A DNA stretch of 64,000 bases from CAKZYD01 sp039814715 (lineage in GTDB: Bacteria; Pseudomonadota; Alphaproteobacteria; Sphingomonadales; CAKZYD01), in contig JBCCAR010000008.1 of assembly GCA_039814715.1 (NCBI GenBank), positions 36,307-100,306 on the forward strand. The letters run 5' to 3'. The translations under genes were made by a program, and so were the position numbers. The notes beneath the pieces were generated by a model. The model had not been told where the DNA came from. It saw nothing but the letters and a program-made list of their open reading frames with translations, and searched no databases. This document shows positions 1-9,535 of the stretch, piece after piece. Numbering within the stretch: position 1 is the first letter of the stretch; the number at the start of each line of letters is the position of its first letter.

Positions 1-2
1 AT

Positions 3-98
3 GACCTGACGCAGCTGGATATCACCAATGAGCCCTTGAAGCGCACTCACGGGTCGGCGCGTCTCCGCGCCTGCCAGACCAGAACAACATATCATTAA
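3..98 (+). CDS. possible 3' end of a gene cut by the window edge
   Basis: An open frame enters from the left edge and stops at TAA (96-98). Its codons mostly end in G or C in the first part, as in the real genes nearby, but only about 31 residues are visible and I recognise no family. The stretch from 99 to 245 holds no convincing gene; the short reverse-strand frames there look like noise. Treat this as a guess. Confidence 0.2.
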   Translation, partial: DLTQLDITNEPLKRTHGSARLRACQTRTTYH

Positions 99-245
99 AG
101 ACAAGCTCAAAAGAACGGCGCGCAAAATCTATCTTCCCATGTAATTTAGCAGACGTGTGACGACAGTACCCTTCCATAGTCAGCCAGCGTGGTAAAGGCC
201 TTGCGATCTTGCTAAGGGAACACAAACAAAAAGGCCAAACGACAT

Positions 246-995
246 ATGCGGCAAGATTTTTCCAGTTTCGATGGCCAAAGGCTGTCTTATTTGAGTGCTG
301 GCGCTAGCGAGGGCATGGCTGTGCTTCTCGTTCATGGTTTCGTCTCCGACGCACAGACCAACTGGGTAAAAGGCGGGACAGTGGACGCCCTCAGCGCGGC
401 TGGCTGGCGCGTGATTGCGCCTGATTTGCGCGGCCATGGACAGTCAGCCAAACCACATGATGACAGCGCCTACCCCGACGACGTGTTATCGCGCGACCAA
501 ATCGCACTGCTGGACCATCTCGGCATCCAAGACTTTCATTTGGCTGGCTATTCCCTTGGCGCGATCACGGCAGCGCGCATGATAGAACGCAGCGCGCAGC
601 CAAGCTCCGTTATCTTGAGCGGCATGGGGAGCGGACTGACGCAAATCGATGGGCGGCGCGAACAGTTCATTGACGCCCTAACAGGCAAAACACCAAAGAC
701 AGACCCCTTTGCCGCGATGGTGACTGGCTTTGTGAAAAAAACCGGCGGCGATGCGGCTGCTCTCGCCCACGTTATGCGAGGGCGCAAGGCCGTGAGCGCT
801 GAAGCGCTAGCAAAGTGGGACCTGCCCTGCCTTGTTCTGAACGGGGAAAAAGACAACGACAATGGCTCTGGTGACGCGCTTGCAGGACTTATCCCAGGCG
901 CGCGTAGCCAAACGATCCCTGGGACGCATATGGATGCGATCTTCAAGCCAGATTTCGCCGCTGCAATCGCCGCCTGGCTCGGTGCGCAGGCATAG
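246..995 (+). CDS. alpha/beta hydrolase fold protein
   Basis: A 249-residue single-domain alpha/beta hydrolase, normal length for the family and with no signal peptide, so cytoplasmic. The oxyanion-side HG lies at residues 30-31, the nucleophile elbow GYSLG gives Ser103, and Asp203 (in NGEKD) and His228 (in PGTHMD) fit the rest of the catalytic triad. It should hydrolyse an ester or related bond, but the substrate cannot be read from sequence. The ATG follows a weak purine-rich stretch (AAAAAGG). It is monocistronic; the next gene has its own strong ribosome binding site about 80 bases downstream. Confidence 0.88.
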   Translation: MRQDFSSFDGQRLSYLSAGASEGMAVLLVHGFVSDAQTNWVKGGTVDALSAAGWRVIAPDLRGHGQSAKPHDDSAYPDDVLSRDQIALLDHLGIQDFHLAGYSLGAITAARMIERSAQPSSVILSGMGSGLTQIDGRREQFIDALTGKTPKTDPFAAMVTGFVKKTGGDAAALAHVMRGRKAVSAEALAKWDLPCLVLNGEKDNDNGSGDALAGLIPGARSQTIPGTHMDAIFKPDFAAAIAAWLGAQA

Positions 996-1076
996 GCGCA
1001 AAAAGCGTCAAAAAATCTTTATTTGACGCGGCGTTACCAGACTTGAAATACTCCGTCATAGAACCAGGAGAGTGCG

Positions 1077-2123
1077 ATGCCCTTTGCAAATCCAGCCACT
1101 GCAAAGCCAAAACAACAACAGCCGCGACAGGTCGCCTTTGATCCAGCCATCGCAAAGGCCGTTGCACAGCGGCTGGTGGTCGGGCTCAGCCATGACATTG
1201 TGTGCTTGCAGCTGCGCCATATGGCCGATGAGCAGGTTGTGCGCGCCTATATCCGCGAAGCGGAAAACAACGCGTTTTTTCAAGGCTGCATGTCGCTGCG
1301 TCAGCCTTTACAAAAACGCACCTGGATTTTGGAGGCACAAGCGCAGCATTGGCGTCTCGACCCGGAAAAGCGCAACATTCCGATCCGCAAAAACCTGTCG
1401 CCTGAAGATTTTTATGCGCAATATTATACCAACCAGCGTGCTGTCATTGCGCGCGGCTGGATTGACGATTGGCCGGCGATGACACTCTGGAACACCGACT
1501 ATCTTGAAGAAAAAATAGGCCGCGATACGCTGGTTCAACTTCAGAAAGACCGTGAAAGCCGGCCCGATTATGAAGCCGCGACGCTCTATTTGCGCGATAA
1601 AATTCCGTTTGGAGACATTGCAGACTTACTGCGCTCTGGCAAGCCATCCAACGATATGTACGTGACCGCGAATAATGGCGCTGAGAATATCGAAGCTTTT
1701 AAGCCGATTTGGCCTGATTTTCACGCGATCGACGGCGTCATTAACGACACCAACGATCAGCAAGCCTTTGTTTGGATAGGCCCGGCAGGCACCATCACGC
1801 CCTTTCACCATGACCTCACAAACAATCTGCTCATTCAAGTCAAAGGCCGCAAGGAGGTGGTTCTAGTGCCAAATTGGGAAGAGGCTCATATGAAGACCGA
1901 TCACCGCTTCTTCAGCAGCCTAACGCCCGCAGACCTGGATTTCAGCCCCGGCGCGGCGCCCTGCGCCATGAAATTCACGATCGGCCCGGGTGATGCGTTG
2001 TTCATTCCCGTTGGCTGGTGGCACTATATTACGAGTTTGGAAGAAAGCTATTCTGTGCTGTTCACAAACTTCAAATACCCCAACGACTTTAACGCGGGCT
2101 TTCCCCAAGAGATGACACCTTAG
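1077..2123 (+). CDS. cupin-like (JmjC-type, cupin_8) Fe(II)/2-oxoglutarate oxygenase-like protein
   Basis: A 348-residue protein with a C-terminal cupin-like domain related to JmjC hydroxylases. The metal site is visible as FHHD (His244, Asp246) and the distal His316 in GWWHYI, so the iron-binding triad looks intact. The first ~100 residues form a separate helical segment often found ahead of this domain in alphaproteobacterial homologues (family knowledge). It probably hydroxylates a protein or small molecule in the cytoplasm; the target is unknown. The start is supported by AGGAG seven bases upstream. It converges with the next gene, the two stop codons overlapping by four bases. Confidence 0.82.
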   Translation: MPFANPATAKPKQQQPRQVAFDPAIAKAVAQRLVVGLSHDIVCLQLRHMADEQVVRAYIREAENNAFFQGCMSLRQPLQKRTWILEAQAQHWRLDPEKRNIPIRKNLSPEDFYAQYYTNQRAVIARGWIDDWPAMTLWNTDYLEEKIGRDTLVQLQKDRESRPDYEAATLYLRDKIPFGDIADLLRSGKPSNDMYVTANNGAENIEAFKPIWPDFHAIDGVINDTNDQQAFVWIGPAGTITPFHHDLTNNLLIQVKGRKEVVLVPNWEEAHMKTDHRFFSSLTPADLDFSPGAAPCAMKFTIGPGDALFIPVGWWHYITSLEESYSVLFTNFKYPNDFNAGFPQEMTP

Positions 2124-2590
2124 CCTGCTTTCACTGCATCGGTCCCCAGCGTGCGCAGCGTACTGCGTATCTTGGCAAGCAATGGCTTGAGCGTGCGGAT
2201 ACGGTAGCGCACGGCGACAGAAGCTGGGTCTTGCATAATGAGCACAGAGCCATCCCCCTTTTCGCGTACCAGCGCTCTTAAGGGTAAATCAAGACCAACA
2301 TCAGGATTGGCCTGCATGAGCTGGGTGCCCGCTTTTGGATTGCCAAAAATCAAAACCTGATTGGCGGGCAGCTCTAGACCAGCAGACGCAGCATTGGCGG
2401 CATGGTCAATCCGGGCAAAAACAGTCAAGCCCTGCGCGCGAACCAAAGCTTCAAAGCGGTCCATGGTCTCAGCCACCGGCGCGCTGCTATCAAACGTCAT
2501 GAGGACGTCCGTATCCATGCGTGTGGGGTCTTCGGCGGTGCAGGCGGCCAATAAGAGGGCCCAAATTGCGAATAAAAAACGTATCATCAT
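2120..2590 (-). CDS. DUF302 domain lipoprotein
   Basis: A DUF302 protein of about 156 residues from the ATG-ATG pair at 2590/2587. The N-terminus is a lipoprotein signal (hydrophobic run ending LLAAC), so the mature protein should be anchored in the envelope. The rest shows the DUF302 pattern: a short strand, a helix with RFEALVRAQG, the motif ARIDHAANA, and FGNPKAGTQLM followed by LDLPLRALV. DUF302 proteins are small folds of unclear function. A longer upstream reading (to 2656) is open but would bury the signal sequence internally, so I prefer the shorter start. Confidence 0.78.
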   Translation of the reverse strand: MMIRFLFAIWALLLAACTAEDPTRMDTDVLMTFDSSAPVAETMDRFEALVRAQGLTVFARIDHAANAASAGLELPANQVLIFGNPKAGTQLMQANPDVGLDLPLRALVREKGDGSVLIMQDPASVAVRYRIRTLKPLLAKIRSTLRTLGTDAVKAG

Positions 2591-2689
2591 GATCAAAGAG
2601 CCCAGTGTTAAAATTGCCGCCAAACAGCCACTAGCAAGACTCCAGCCCCCGCGCAAACATGCCGGACACCTTCACAGGTCTCAAACACC

Positions 2690-2721
2690 AAAAAAGCCCC
2701 GGAGAAACACCTCCAGGGCTT
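2690..2721 (-). terminator. Rho-independent terminator of the PEP-CTERM gene
   Basis: Read on the reverse strand, a GC-rich hairpin (AAGCCC-TGGAG, loop, CTCCG-GGGCTT) is followed by six T residues. It lies just past the stop of the PEP-CTERM gene and so ends that transcript. Confidence 0.75.
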
Positions 2722-2748
2722 AGGTTTCATAAGAGTGTGCTTGCCCCT

Positions 2749-3561
2749 TTATGGAGCCCCGCGCCTGCGGCGACGAGCGAGGCCAAGGACCGCAAGGCCA
2801 GTTCCGACCAACGCGAGTGCGCTAGGCTCAGGCACTGGTGTGGGGGGAGGCGGTGTGGGCGGGCCAGGCGGTGGTGGCGGTGTTGGTGCGACAACTTCAC
2901 CCGCACCTGCAAACCGTAAGTTATCGATCGCGAACCCGGCACTTTCAGCACCGACGAGATCAAGGAACACACCAGCGATGCTCTCTATCCCATCAGCTGT
3001 TACCAAGCCGAGAAACTCAATGCCTAAGCCCTCGTTCTCGACTGATCCAAGGATGGTGCCATCGCGTGAAATAGCGGTGATCGCTGTACTTGCAATGTCG
3101 TTAAAGAAACCACCATCAAACCCCACGCCAACGACATCTGTGTCGAAAAGAACAGCGATGGGACCGTTGAAATCTGGCGTCCCTGACAGCACTGGCGACG
3201 TTGGGTTAGAGCCATCGCCTCGGATAAAGGTATCCTGACTGCTTGGATCAAGCATGAGAGGACCAGTCGGCGTTCCGACAACGCAAGCTGACGCAGCCGC
3301 GCCAGGACAGTCAGCGCCTGGGTCGGTGCTCAAAGACTGACCGATAAACCAGCCATCGAATGTAACAGTAGGTGAACCCGGCCCGCCGCCATAGTCGCCC
3401 GGGGTATAAACTGGGTTTGTTGTGAATGCTGGAAACTCATCAAATTCGATAAGACCGGAACCCGCAAGGAATTCGGTTTCGTTTACTCGCAAGATAGCCG
3501 CCTGCGAGGTGGTCGACAGCAACAATGCTGCCGCAACAACTGGTGCGGTTTTTATACTCAT
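2749..3561 (-). CDS. PEP-CTERM sorting domain protein (secreted)
   Basis: A 270-residue secreted protein. A signal peptide (MSIKTAPVVAAALLL...) starts at the ATG at 3561, preceded by AAGGA at good spacing. The C-terminus carries the complete PEP-CTERM tripartite signal: PVPEP, a hydrophobic helix (ALALVGTGLAVLGLA) and an arginine cluster. A proline-rich linker separates it from the body. PEP-CTERM proteins are processed by an exosortase and delivered to the cell surface or exopolysaccharide (family knowledge). No exosortase gene is in this window, but exopolysaccharide-type genes lie at 12-17 kb and 58.6-61 kb. The mature domain is rich in Gly, Asp and Thr and has no recognisable enzyme motif. 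Confidence 0.85.
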   Translation of the reverse strand: MSIKTAPVVAAALLLSTTSQAAILRVNETEFLAGSGLIEFDEFPAFTTNPVYTPGDYGGGPGSPTVTFDGWFIGQSLSTDPGADCPGAAASACVVGTPTGPLMLDPSSQDTFIRGDGSNPTSPVLSGTPDFNGPIAVLFDTDVVGVGFDGGFFNDIASTAITAISRDGTILGSVENEGLGIEFLGLVTADGIESIAGVFLDLVGAESAGFAIDNLRFAGAGEVVAPTPPPPPGPPTPPPPTPVPEPSALALVGTGLAVLGLARRRRRGAP

Positions 3562-3797
3562 AACAATCCTTCTCTCACTGCCGTCCTGCATTTAGCAGTT
3601 CCACTAGAACACGAGTGGTCGAGTTAGCGGGATGAGCGGATGTCACTCCAACAAACTAGCACGTCAGCCCAAACGCATACCTGCCACTCGCCTCCTGACA
3701 TTCAAAAACCGTGCCAAACTGAGAAAACTATGATTACCAATAGCTTAAGCCTATCGCAGTCTCATAATTGTTACGCATATGTAAGGAATCTCGACGT

Positions 3798-3831
3798 AAA
3801 AAGGCCCCGGCAGAGGGTCTGCCAGGGCCTT
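3798..3831 (-). terminator. Rho-independent terminator after groEL
   Basis: On the reverse strand, AAGGCCC-TGGCAGA, a CCC loop, then TCTGCCG-GGGCCTT and a T-run. It is a strong hairpin placed 32 bases after the groEL stop. The rest of the spacer between the PEP-CTERM start and this hairpin (3562-3797) shows nothing beyond promoter-like AT-rich sequence for the leftward gene. Confidence 0.85.
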
Positions 3832-3862
3832 ATGTAGTGCTTTGTGGTTGGTTCTAGCGGTA

Positions 3863-5557
<1,695 letters not shown>

Positions 5558-5576
5558 TCAGAAACGAAAAAACCGC

Positions 5577-5888
5577 TTAGGCTGCTTTTGCCGCCGCGGT
5601 TTTGTCGAGAATGCCGAGGATGTCGGATTCTTTCATGATGATGAGCTCTTCACCATCGAGTTTCACTTCTGTGCCGGACCATTTGCCGAACAGAATGGTG
5701 TCGCCCGCAGCGACTTCCAGCGGCGTGATGTCGCCAGAGTCGTTACGCGCGCCAGTACCAACGGCGATCACTTCGCCTTCTTGCGGCTTTTCTTGAGCCG
5801 AATCCGGAATGATGATGCCGCCCGCAGTTTTTTCTTCACTGTCGAGACGGCGAACCAGGACACGGTCGTGTAAGGGACGAAAGCCCAT
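5577..5888 (-). CDS. groS: co-chaperonin GroES (Hsp10)
   Basis: A 103-residue co-chaperonin, slightly longer than the ~95-residue family norm because of an alanine-rich tail. It begins with the conserved [12 protein letters not shown] segment and contains the mobile-loop region [14 protein letters not shown] that contacts GroEL. It is first in the operon, with AGGAGG just upstream of the ATG. CIRCE and a heat-shock-like promoter lie 74-140 bases upstream. Confidence 0.97.
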   Translation of the reverse strand: MGFRPLHDRVLVRRLDSEEKTAGGIIIPDSAQEKPQEGEVIAVGTGARNDSGDITPLEVAAGDTILFGKWSGTEVKLDGEELIIMKESDILGILDKTAAAKAA

Positions 5889-5961
5889 ATCAATTACCTC
5901 CTATTTGGCATCGGCTAACCGCCGACAATGGCGGCAAGCTCGATTTTGTGTGTCACACCCG

Positions 5962-5988
5962 TTAGCACTCACAAGCTAGGAGTGCTAA
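5962..5988. promoter_or_regulatory. CIRCE operator (HrcA binding site)
   Basis: A perfect match to the CIRCE consensus: TTAGCACTC, nine bases, GAGTGCTAA. CIRCE is the binding site of the heat-shock repressor HrcA. It lies between the predicted -10 box and groES, so repressor binding would block the start of transcription or the early transcript. Confidence 0.96.
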
Positions 5989-5998
5989 CGACACCCCG

Positions 5999-6026
5999 GA
6001 TATGGTCTACCCTCCCATCAAGTCAA
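5999..6026 (-). promoter_or_regulatory. putative groESL promoter
   Basis: On the reverse strand, TTGACT (6026-6021), a 16-base spacer and CATATC (6004-5999). The CIRCE site begins about ten bases downstream, which is the expected position. The boxes could serve the housekeeping or the heat-shock sigma factor; sequence alone does not separate these. Confidence 0.5.
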
Positions 6027-6171
6027 CACCCGAAAGGGGATGAAAAGTGCTCCTGGAAATGTTTTTTGTCATTTCTGCGCCGCAATGCCTATGTACACAC
6101 TCATGGTGCGTTAAGATGGCTGCTGTAAAGGCAGTAGAAACATATGTGACAATGGTGGGAGTGCCTTCCAA

Positions 6172-6807
6172 ATGAAAAGTGTAATCCGATTGCTGGCTGC
6201 GGTCTTTGCTAGCCTTGCGCTTGCCCCTTACAGCTTTGCTGCTGAAGAGGAACAAGGCAAACGCCCCATCGATTTTTTCGACAAGGTGGAAATTGATTTC
6301 ACAGCAAGCGACATCAAAGCCATTGGCGAGAACGCGGATAAGGCGCAGGTGCCTGCTGAACGCATCACGGGCCGCTTTGTTCTGTTCGTTCCAAAGGTGC
6401 GCGAGGAAGCAAAAGGCTTTTGGGAAACGCAAATGGTCCGCTTTGCCTCCATGTCGCTGAAAGCTGGAGAATATAGCTGGCCGCTGTCAGGCGTATCAGC
6501 GTCCATTCAGTTTATTGATGACCGCCCCATGCGCATGATCATTGGACGCAGACCTGGCGGGCGCGATGCTGTGCTCCCTGGAAGCCAAGATTTCGCAGTC
6601 ACTTTCACCCGCGAAAGCCGCAGCGCAAATGATTATAGCCTTGAGTTCTCAAGCTTTGCCTTTGGCATCTTTGGCCAGCGCGGCATTGAGTATGTGGCTG
6701 GCAAAGGCGATGCAAAAATTCGCGTCGTCAAAACTGAAAAGAACGAAGAGAAGAAAAAGCCACCCGTCGATTTCGGCTTTTCCATCGGCTCATATACGCC
6801 TGAGTAG
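6172..6807 (+). CDS. secreted protein of unknown function
   Basis: A 211-residue protein with a clear signal peptide (MKSVIRLLAAVFASLALAPYSFAAEEE). I do not recognise the family. The mature part looks mostly beta-stranded, with a lysine/glutamate-rich linker (EKNEEKKKPP) near the C-terminus. It lies 19 bases upstream of the DUF3179 gene in the same direction, so the two probably form an operon with an envelope role. Confidence 0.75.
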   Translation: MKSVIRLLAAVFASLALAPYSFAAEEEQGKRPIDFFDKVEIDFTASDIKAIGENADKAQVPAERITGRFVLFVPKVREEAKGFWETQMVRFASMSLKAGEYSWPLSGVSASIQFIDDRPMRMIIGRRPGGRDAVLPGSQDFAVTFTRESRSANDYSLEFSSFAFGIFGQRGIEYVAGKGDAKIRVVKTEKNEEKKKPPVDFGFSIGSYTPE

Positions 6808-6826
6808 GGACGCGAGGTATAAAGTG

Positions 6827-7546
6827 ATGGGCGTTCGTTTATTGGCTGCAATTGCAGCAGCCGGACTATGGCTTTGCGGTCCGACGCAGGCCAGTGACTA
6901 CGCAGCGCCGTCCCAAATCAGCTTTGTTCCATTAGATCTGGCGGGGCATGTTGGCGGGCTAGAGCCCGTCTTGAGCGTAAGCCGCGGCGACGTGACGAAA
7001 ATCTATCCACTGCGCATTTTAGCGCTGCACGGCGTCATCAACGATACGCTGGCGGGACGCGATCTGGCACTCACATATTGCGGGCCATGCGGCACAGTTG
7101 GCGCCTTTCAAACCAATGGGAATACACTCACAGCGTCAATTAAAGATGGCGAGATCGCCATGGTGCTCACAGACGTAGGCGGAAAGCGCTGGTCGCAAGC
7201 AGATGGCGAACCACTTGGCGCACGCCAGGCAATGCTGAAAGCTATGCCGTCCTCCGTTGTTTCCATGGCACGTGCGCGCCAAGCGGCCGGGGCGGATCAA
7301 GTGGTCCTTGTCCTCCAAGATACAGAACGCTCCCGCATCCCGATCCCAAAGACTCTTGCGTTGCCGGGCGCAGGCAATCTGCAGCAAGATGTGCGAGACG
7401 AAGATGAATCAAACACGACCAAGGTGCTTGATGCGCGCAGCTGGTCTTTAGATGTTTTATCACCTGAGAAGCGGCTAACGGGAGAAGAACGTTTAATCCT
7501 GCTAGAACAACGCCAAGGCGACATCCAAGGGCCGCCGCGGCCATAA
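6827..7546 (+). CDS. DUF3179 domain secreted protein
   Basis: About 239 residues from the ATG at 6827, which follows GAGG and opens a signal peptide (MGVRLLAAIAAAGLWLCG). The DUF3179 core is visible as KIYPLRILALHGVINDTLAG followed by LALTYCGPCGTV, matching the family pattern YPLRIL...HEIVND...VTYCPLCGT. The two cysteines of CGPC may form a disulfide or bind a ligand. The function is not established. The open frame reaches back to 6542, but that part overlaps the preceding gene. Confidence 0.8.
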   Translation: MGVRLLAAIAAAGLWLCGPTQASDYAAPSQISFVPLDLAGHVGGLEPVLSVSRGDVTKIYPLRILALHGVINDTLAGRDLALTYCGPCGTVGAFQTNGNTLTASIKDGEIAMVLTDVGGKRWSQADGEPLGARQAMLKAMPSSVVSMARARQAAGADQVVLVLQDTERSRIPIPKTLALPGAGNLQQDVRDEDESNTTKVLDARSWSLDVLSPEKRLTGEERLILLEQRQGDIQGPPRP

Positions 7547-7675
7547 GAAATACGCCAACCGGCTTTCAAGATGATCTAGCGCATATTTTGGCGCATAGCC
7601 TGGCTTTTACTTGCGCCGCCGCTGCAGCGCTGGTTTAACCCGTAGACGATACTGTGCAGCTAACGCGAGTACGCA

Positions 7676-9535
7676 ATGCAAGCTTTCTTTAAATTTATTG
7701 GTGGCCTCTTAAAGTGGATTTACACGCTGCTGAAAGTGTCCGCTGTGATGGTGTTCGGGACACTTGCCTTAGCGCTACTCATCGCCATCCTCTCTGCAAG
7801 CACTCAGGAAAAAGAAGCGCTCTTCATTGCAGATGGCACGACCCTGGACCTTTCTATCGAAGGGTTTGTCGTTGAGGAAATGGAAGACGTATCACCTGCA
7901 GCGCTTATTGGTATAGCTGGCACAGTAGAGGCACAATCACGCCTCCACGACATTACCCGCGCGCTCTACCAAGCCAAAGATGATGACCGCATCACAGGTG
8001 CCGTTTTAAAACTCGACCGCATGTTTGGCGCCAGCCCAGCGGCACTGACCGAAATCGGCATTGCCCTTCAGGCCTTTAAAGACAGCGGCAAACCCCTTGC
8101 CGCGCATGGTGATTTTTTCATTCAGCCACAGTTTTACCTCGCCAGCTTCGCTGACACGGTCTTGATGAATACATCGGGTTTTGTGAACCTCGCCGGATAC
8201 GGGGTCTATCCCCTGTATTTTAAAGACGTGCTCGATAGATATGGTGTGACTGTTAACGCCTTCCGCGCGGGGACCTTTAAGTCTTTTGTTGAACCCTATA
8301 CGCGCACCCAGATGTCTGATGAAGCCAAAGAAGCCAACAGCGCCTTTTTAGCCAACCTGTGGAGCAACTATCTGCAAACGGTCTCGTCAAACCTGCCTGC
8401 GCAAGCGGCGCTTGAAGCCTACGTCAATGACCCGCTCGCTGGACTGCAAAGCGCTGGCGGCGACGGTGCGCGCTGGTCTTATGACGCAGGGCTCGTGTCT
8501 GAGCTATTGCCGCGCAGCGGTATTCGCAGCGCCCTTGCCGAACGCTTTGGCGATGGGGAAGACTACGACACGATCGATTACCGCGTCTACCTGCGCAACA
8601 TCCCCTCTGACTTAAAATCGGGCAGAGACAGCGTCGCTGTCTTATATGCGTCAGGCCAGATACTCGATGGGGAACAACCTGCTGGAACGATTGGCGGGGA
8701 TACGCTGGCGAAGCGTATTCGGCGCGCGGCAGAAGCGGATAAAATTAAAGCCATCGTTTTGCGCATAGACTCGCCTGGCGGAAGCGCTTTTGCGTCTGAA
8801 ATCATTCGCCAAGAACTGGTGGCTGCCAAAGCAAAAGGTAAAATCATTGTCGCGTCCTTTGGCGGTGCGGCTGCCTCTGGCGGCTATTGGATCGCGACTG
8901 CGGCGGATCGCATCATTGCCCATCCAACAACCATTACTGGCTCGATTGGTGTTTTCCTCGTCGCTCCATCCTTTGAGACGACGCTGGAGAAAATCGGTGT
9001 GAATTCCGATGGCGTGAGCACAGCCCCGCTGGCAGATGCTTTCAGCTTTTCGCGCGGCATTAGTCCGCTGGGAAAAGATGTTCTGCAGCTTCAAGTCGAG
9101 CAGGCTTATAGCCAATTTTTAACGTTAGTGGCAGACGCCCGCGGGATGGAGATTGACGCGGTCGATGCCATAGCCCAGGGCCGCGTCTGGACAGGAGAGC
9201 AAGGGCTTGAGCGGGGCTTAGTAGATGAGTTTGGCGACTTAGATAAAGCGATTAAAGTCGCAGCGGAGCTTGCTGGCCTTGAAGACTATAACCGGATCAT
9301 GTTGAGTGACCCACCCTCACCGCTTCAACAGATACTCGAACGTGTTCAGCCTTATTTAGGAAGTACCTTGAACCAACCGGCCTCCTTGCCAAGCGCTGCT
9401 TTACCGGTCGGCGTCCTGGGCCCGCTCAAGCAGCTGAAAGCAGGGCTTGAGCAATTGGAAACAGGCGATATTCAGGCTCGCTGCTTAGCGTGCACCACGC
9501 TCACACACTTAAGCTATGGTAACCGCGGCCTTTAA
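7676..9535 (+). CDS. sppA: signal peptide peptidase SppA, 67 kDa (long) type
   Basis: A 619-residue SppA of the long two-domain type. It cleaves leftover signal peptides in the inner membrane. One N-terminal membrane helix spans residues ~21-41, followed by tandem crotonase-like domains. The catalytic dyad is split between the domains as expected: Lys202 in RAGTFKSFVEPYTR and Ser401 in AAASGGYWIA. The block RIDSPGGSAFASE is conserved. The segment before the serine reads FGGAAASGG rather than the more common GDMAASGG. Its stop codon overlaps the convergent hrpB stop. Confidence 0.93.
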   Translation: MQAFFKFIGGLLKWIYTLLKVSAVMVFGTLALALLIAILSASTQEKEALFIADGTTLDLSIEGFVVEEMEDVSPAALIGIAGTVEAQSRLHDITRALYQAKDDDRITGAVLKLDRMFGASPAALTEIGIALQAFKDSGKPLAAHGDFFIQPQFYLASFADTVLMNTSGFVNLAGYGVYPLYFKDVLDRYGVTVNAFRAGTFKSFVEPYTRTQMSDEAKEANSAFLANLWSNYLQTVSSNLPAQAALEAYVNDPLAGLQSAGGDGARWSYDAGLVSELLPRSGIRSALAERFGDGEDYDTIDYRVYLRNIPSDLKSGRDSVAVLYASGQILDGEQPAGTIGGDTLAKRIRRAAEADKIKAIVLRIDSPGGSAFASEIIRQELVAAKAKGKIIVASFGGAAASGGYWIATAADRIIAHPTTITGSIGVFLVAPSFETTLEKIGVNSDGVSTAPLADAFSFSRGISPLGKDVLQLQVEQAYSQFLTLVADARGMEIDAVDAIAQGRVWTGEQGLERGLVDEFGDLDKAIKVAAELAGLEDYNRIMLSDPPSPLQQILERVQPYLGSTLNQPASLPSAALPVGVLGPLKQLKAGLEQLETGDIQARCLACTTLTHLSYGNRGL

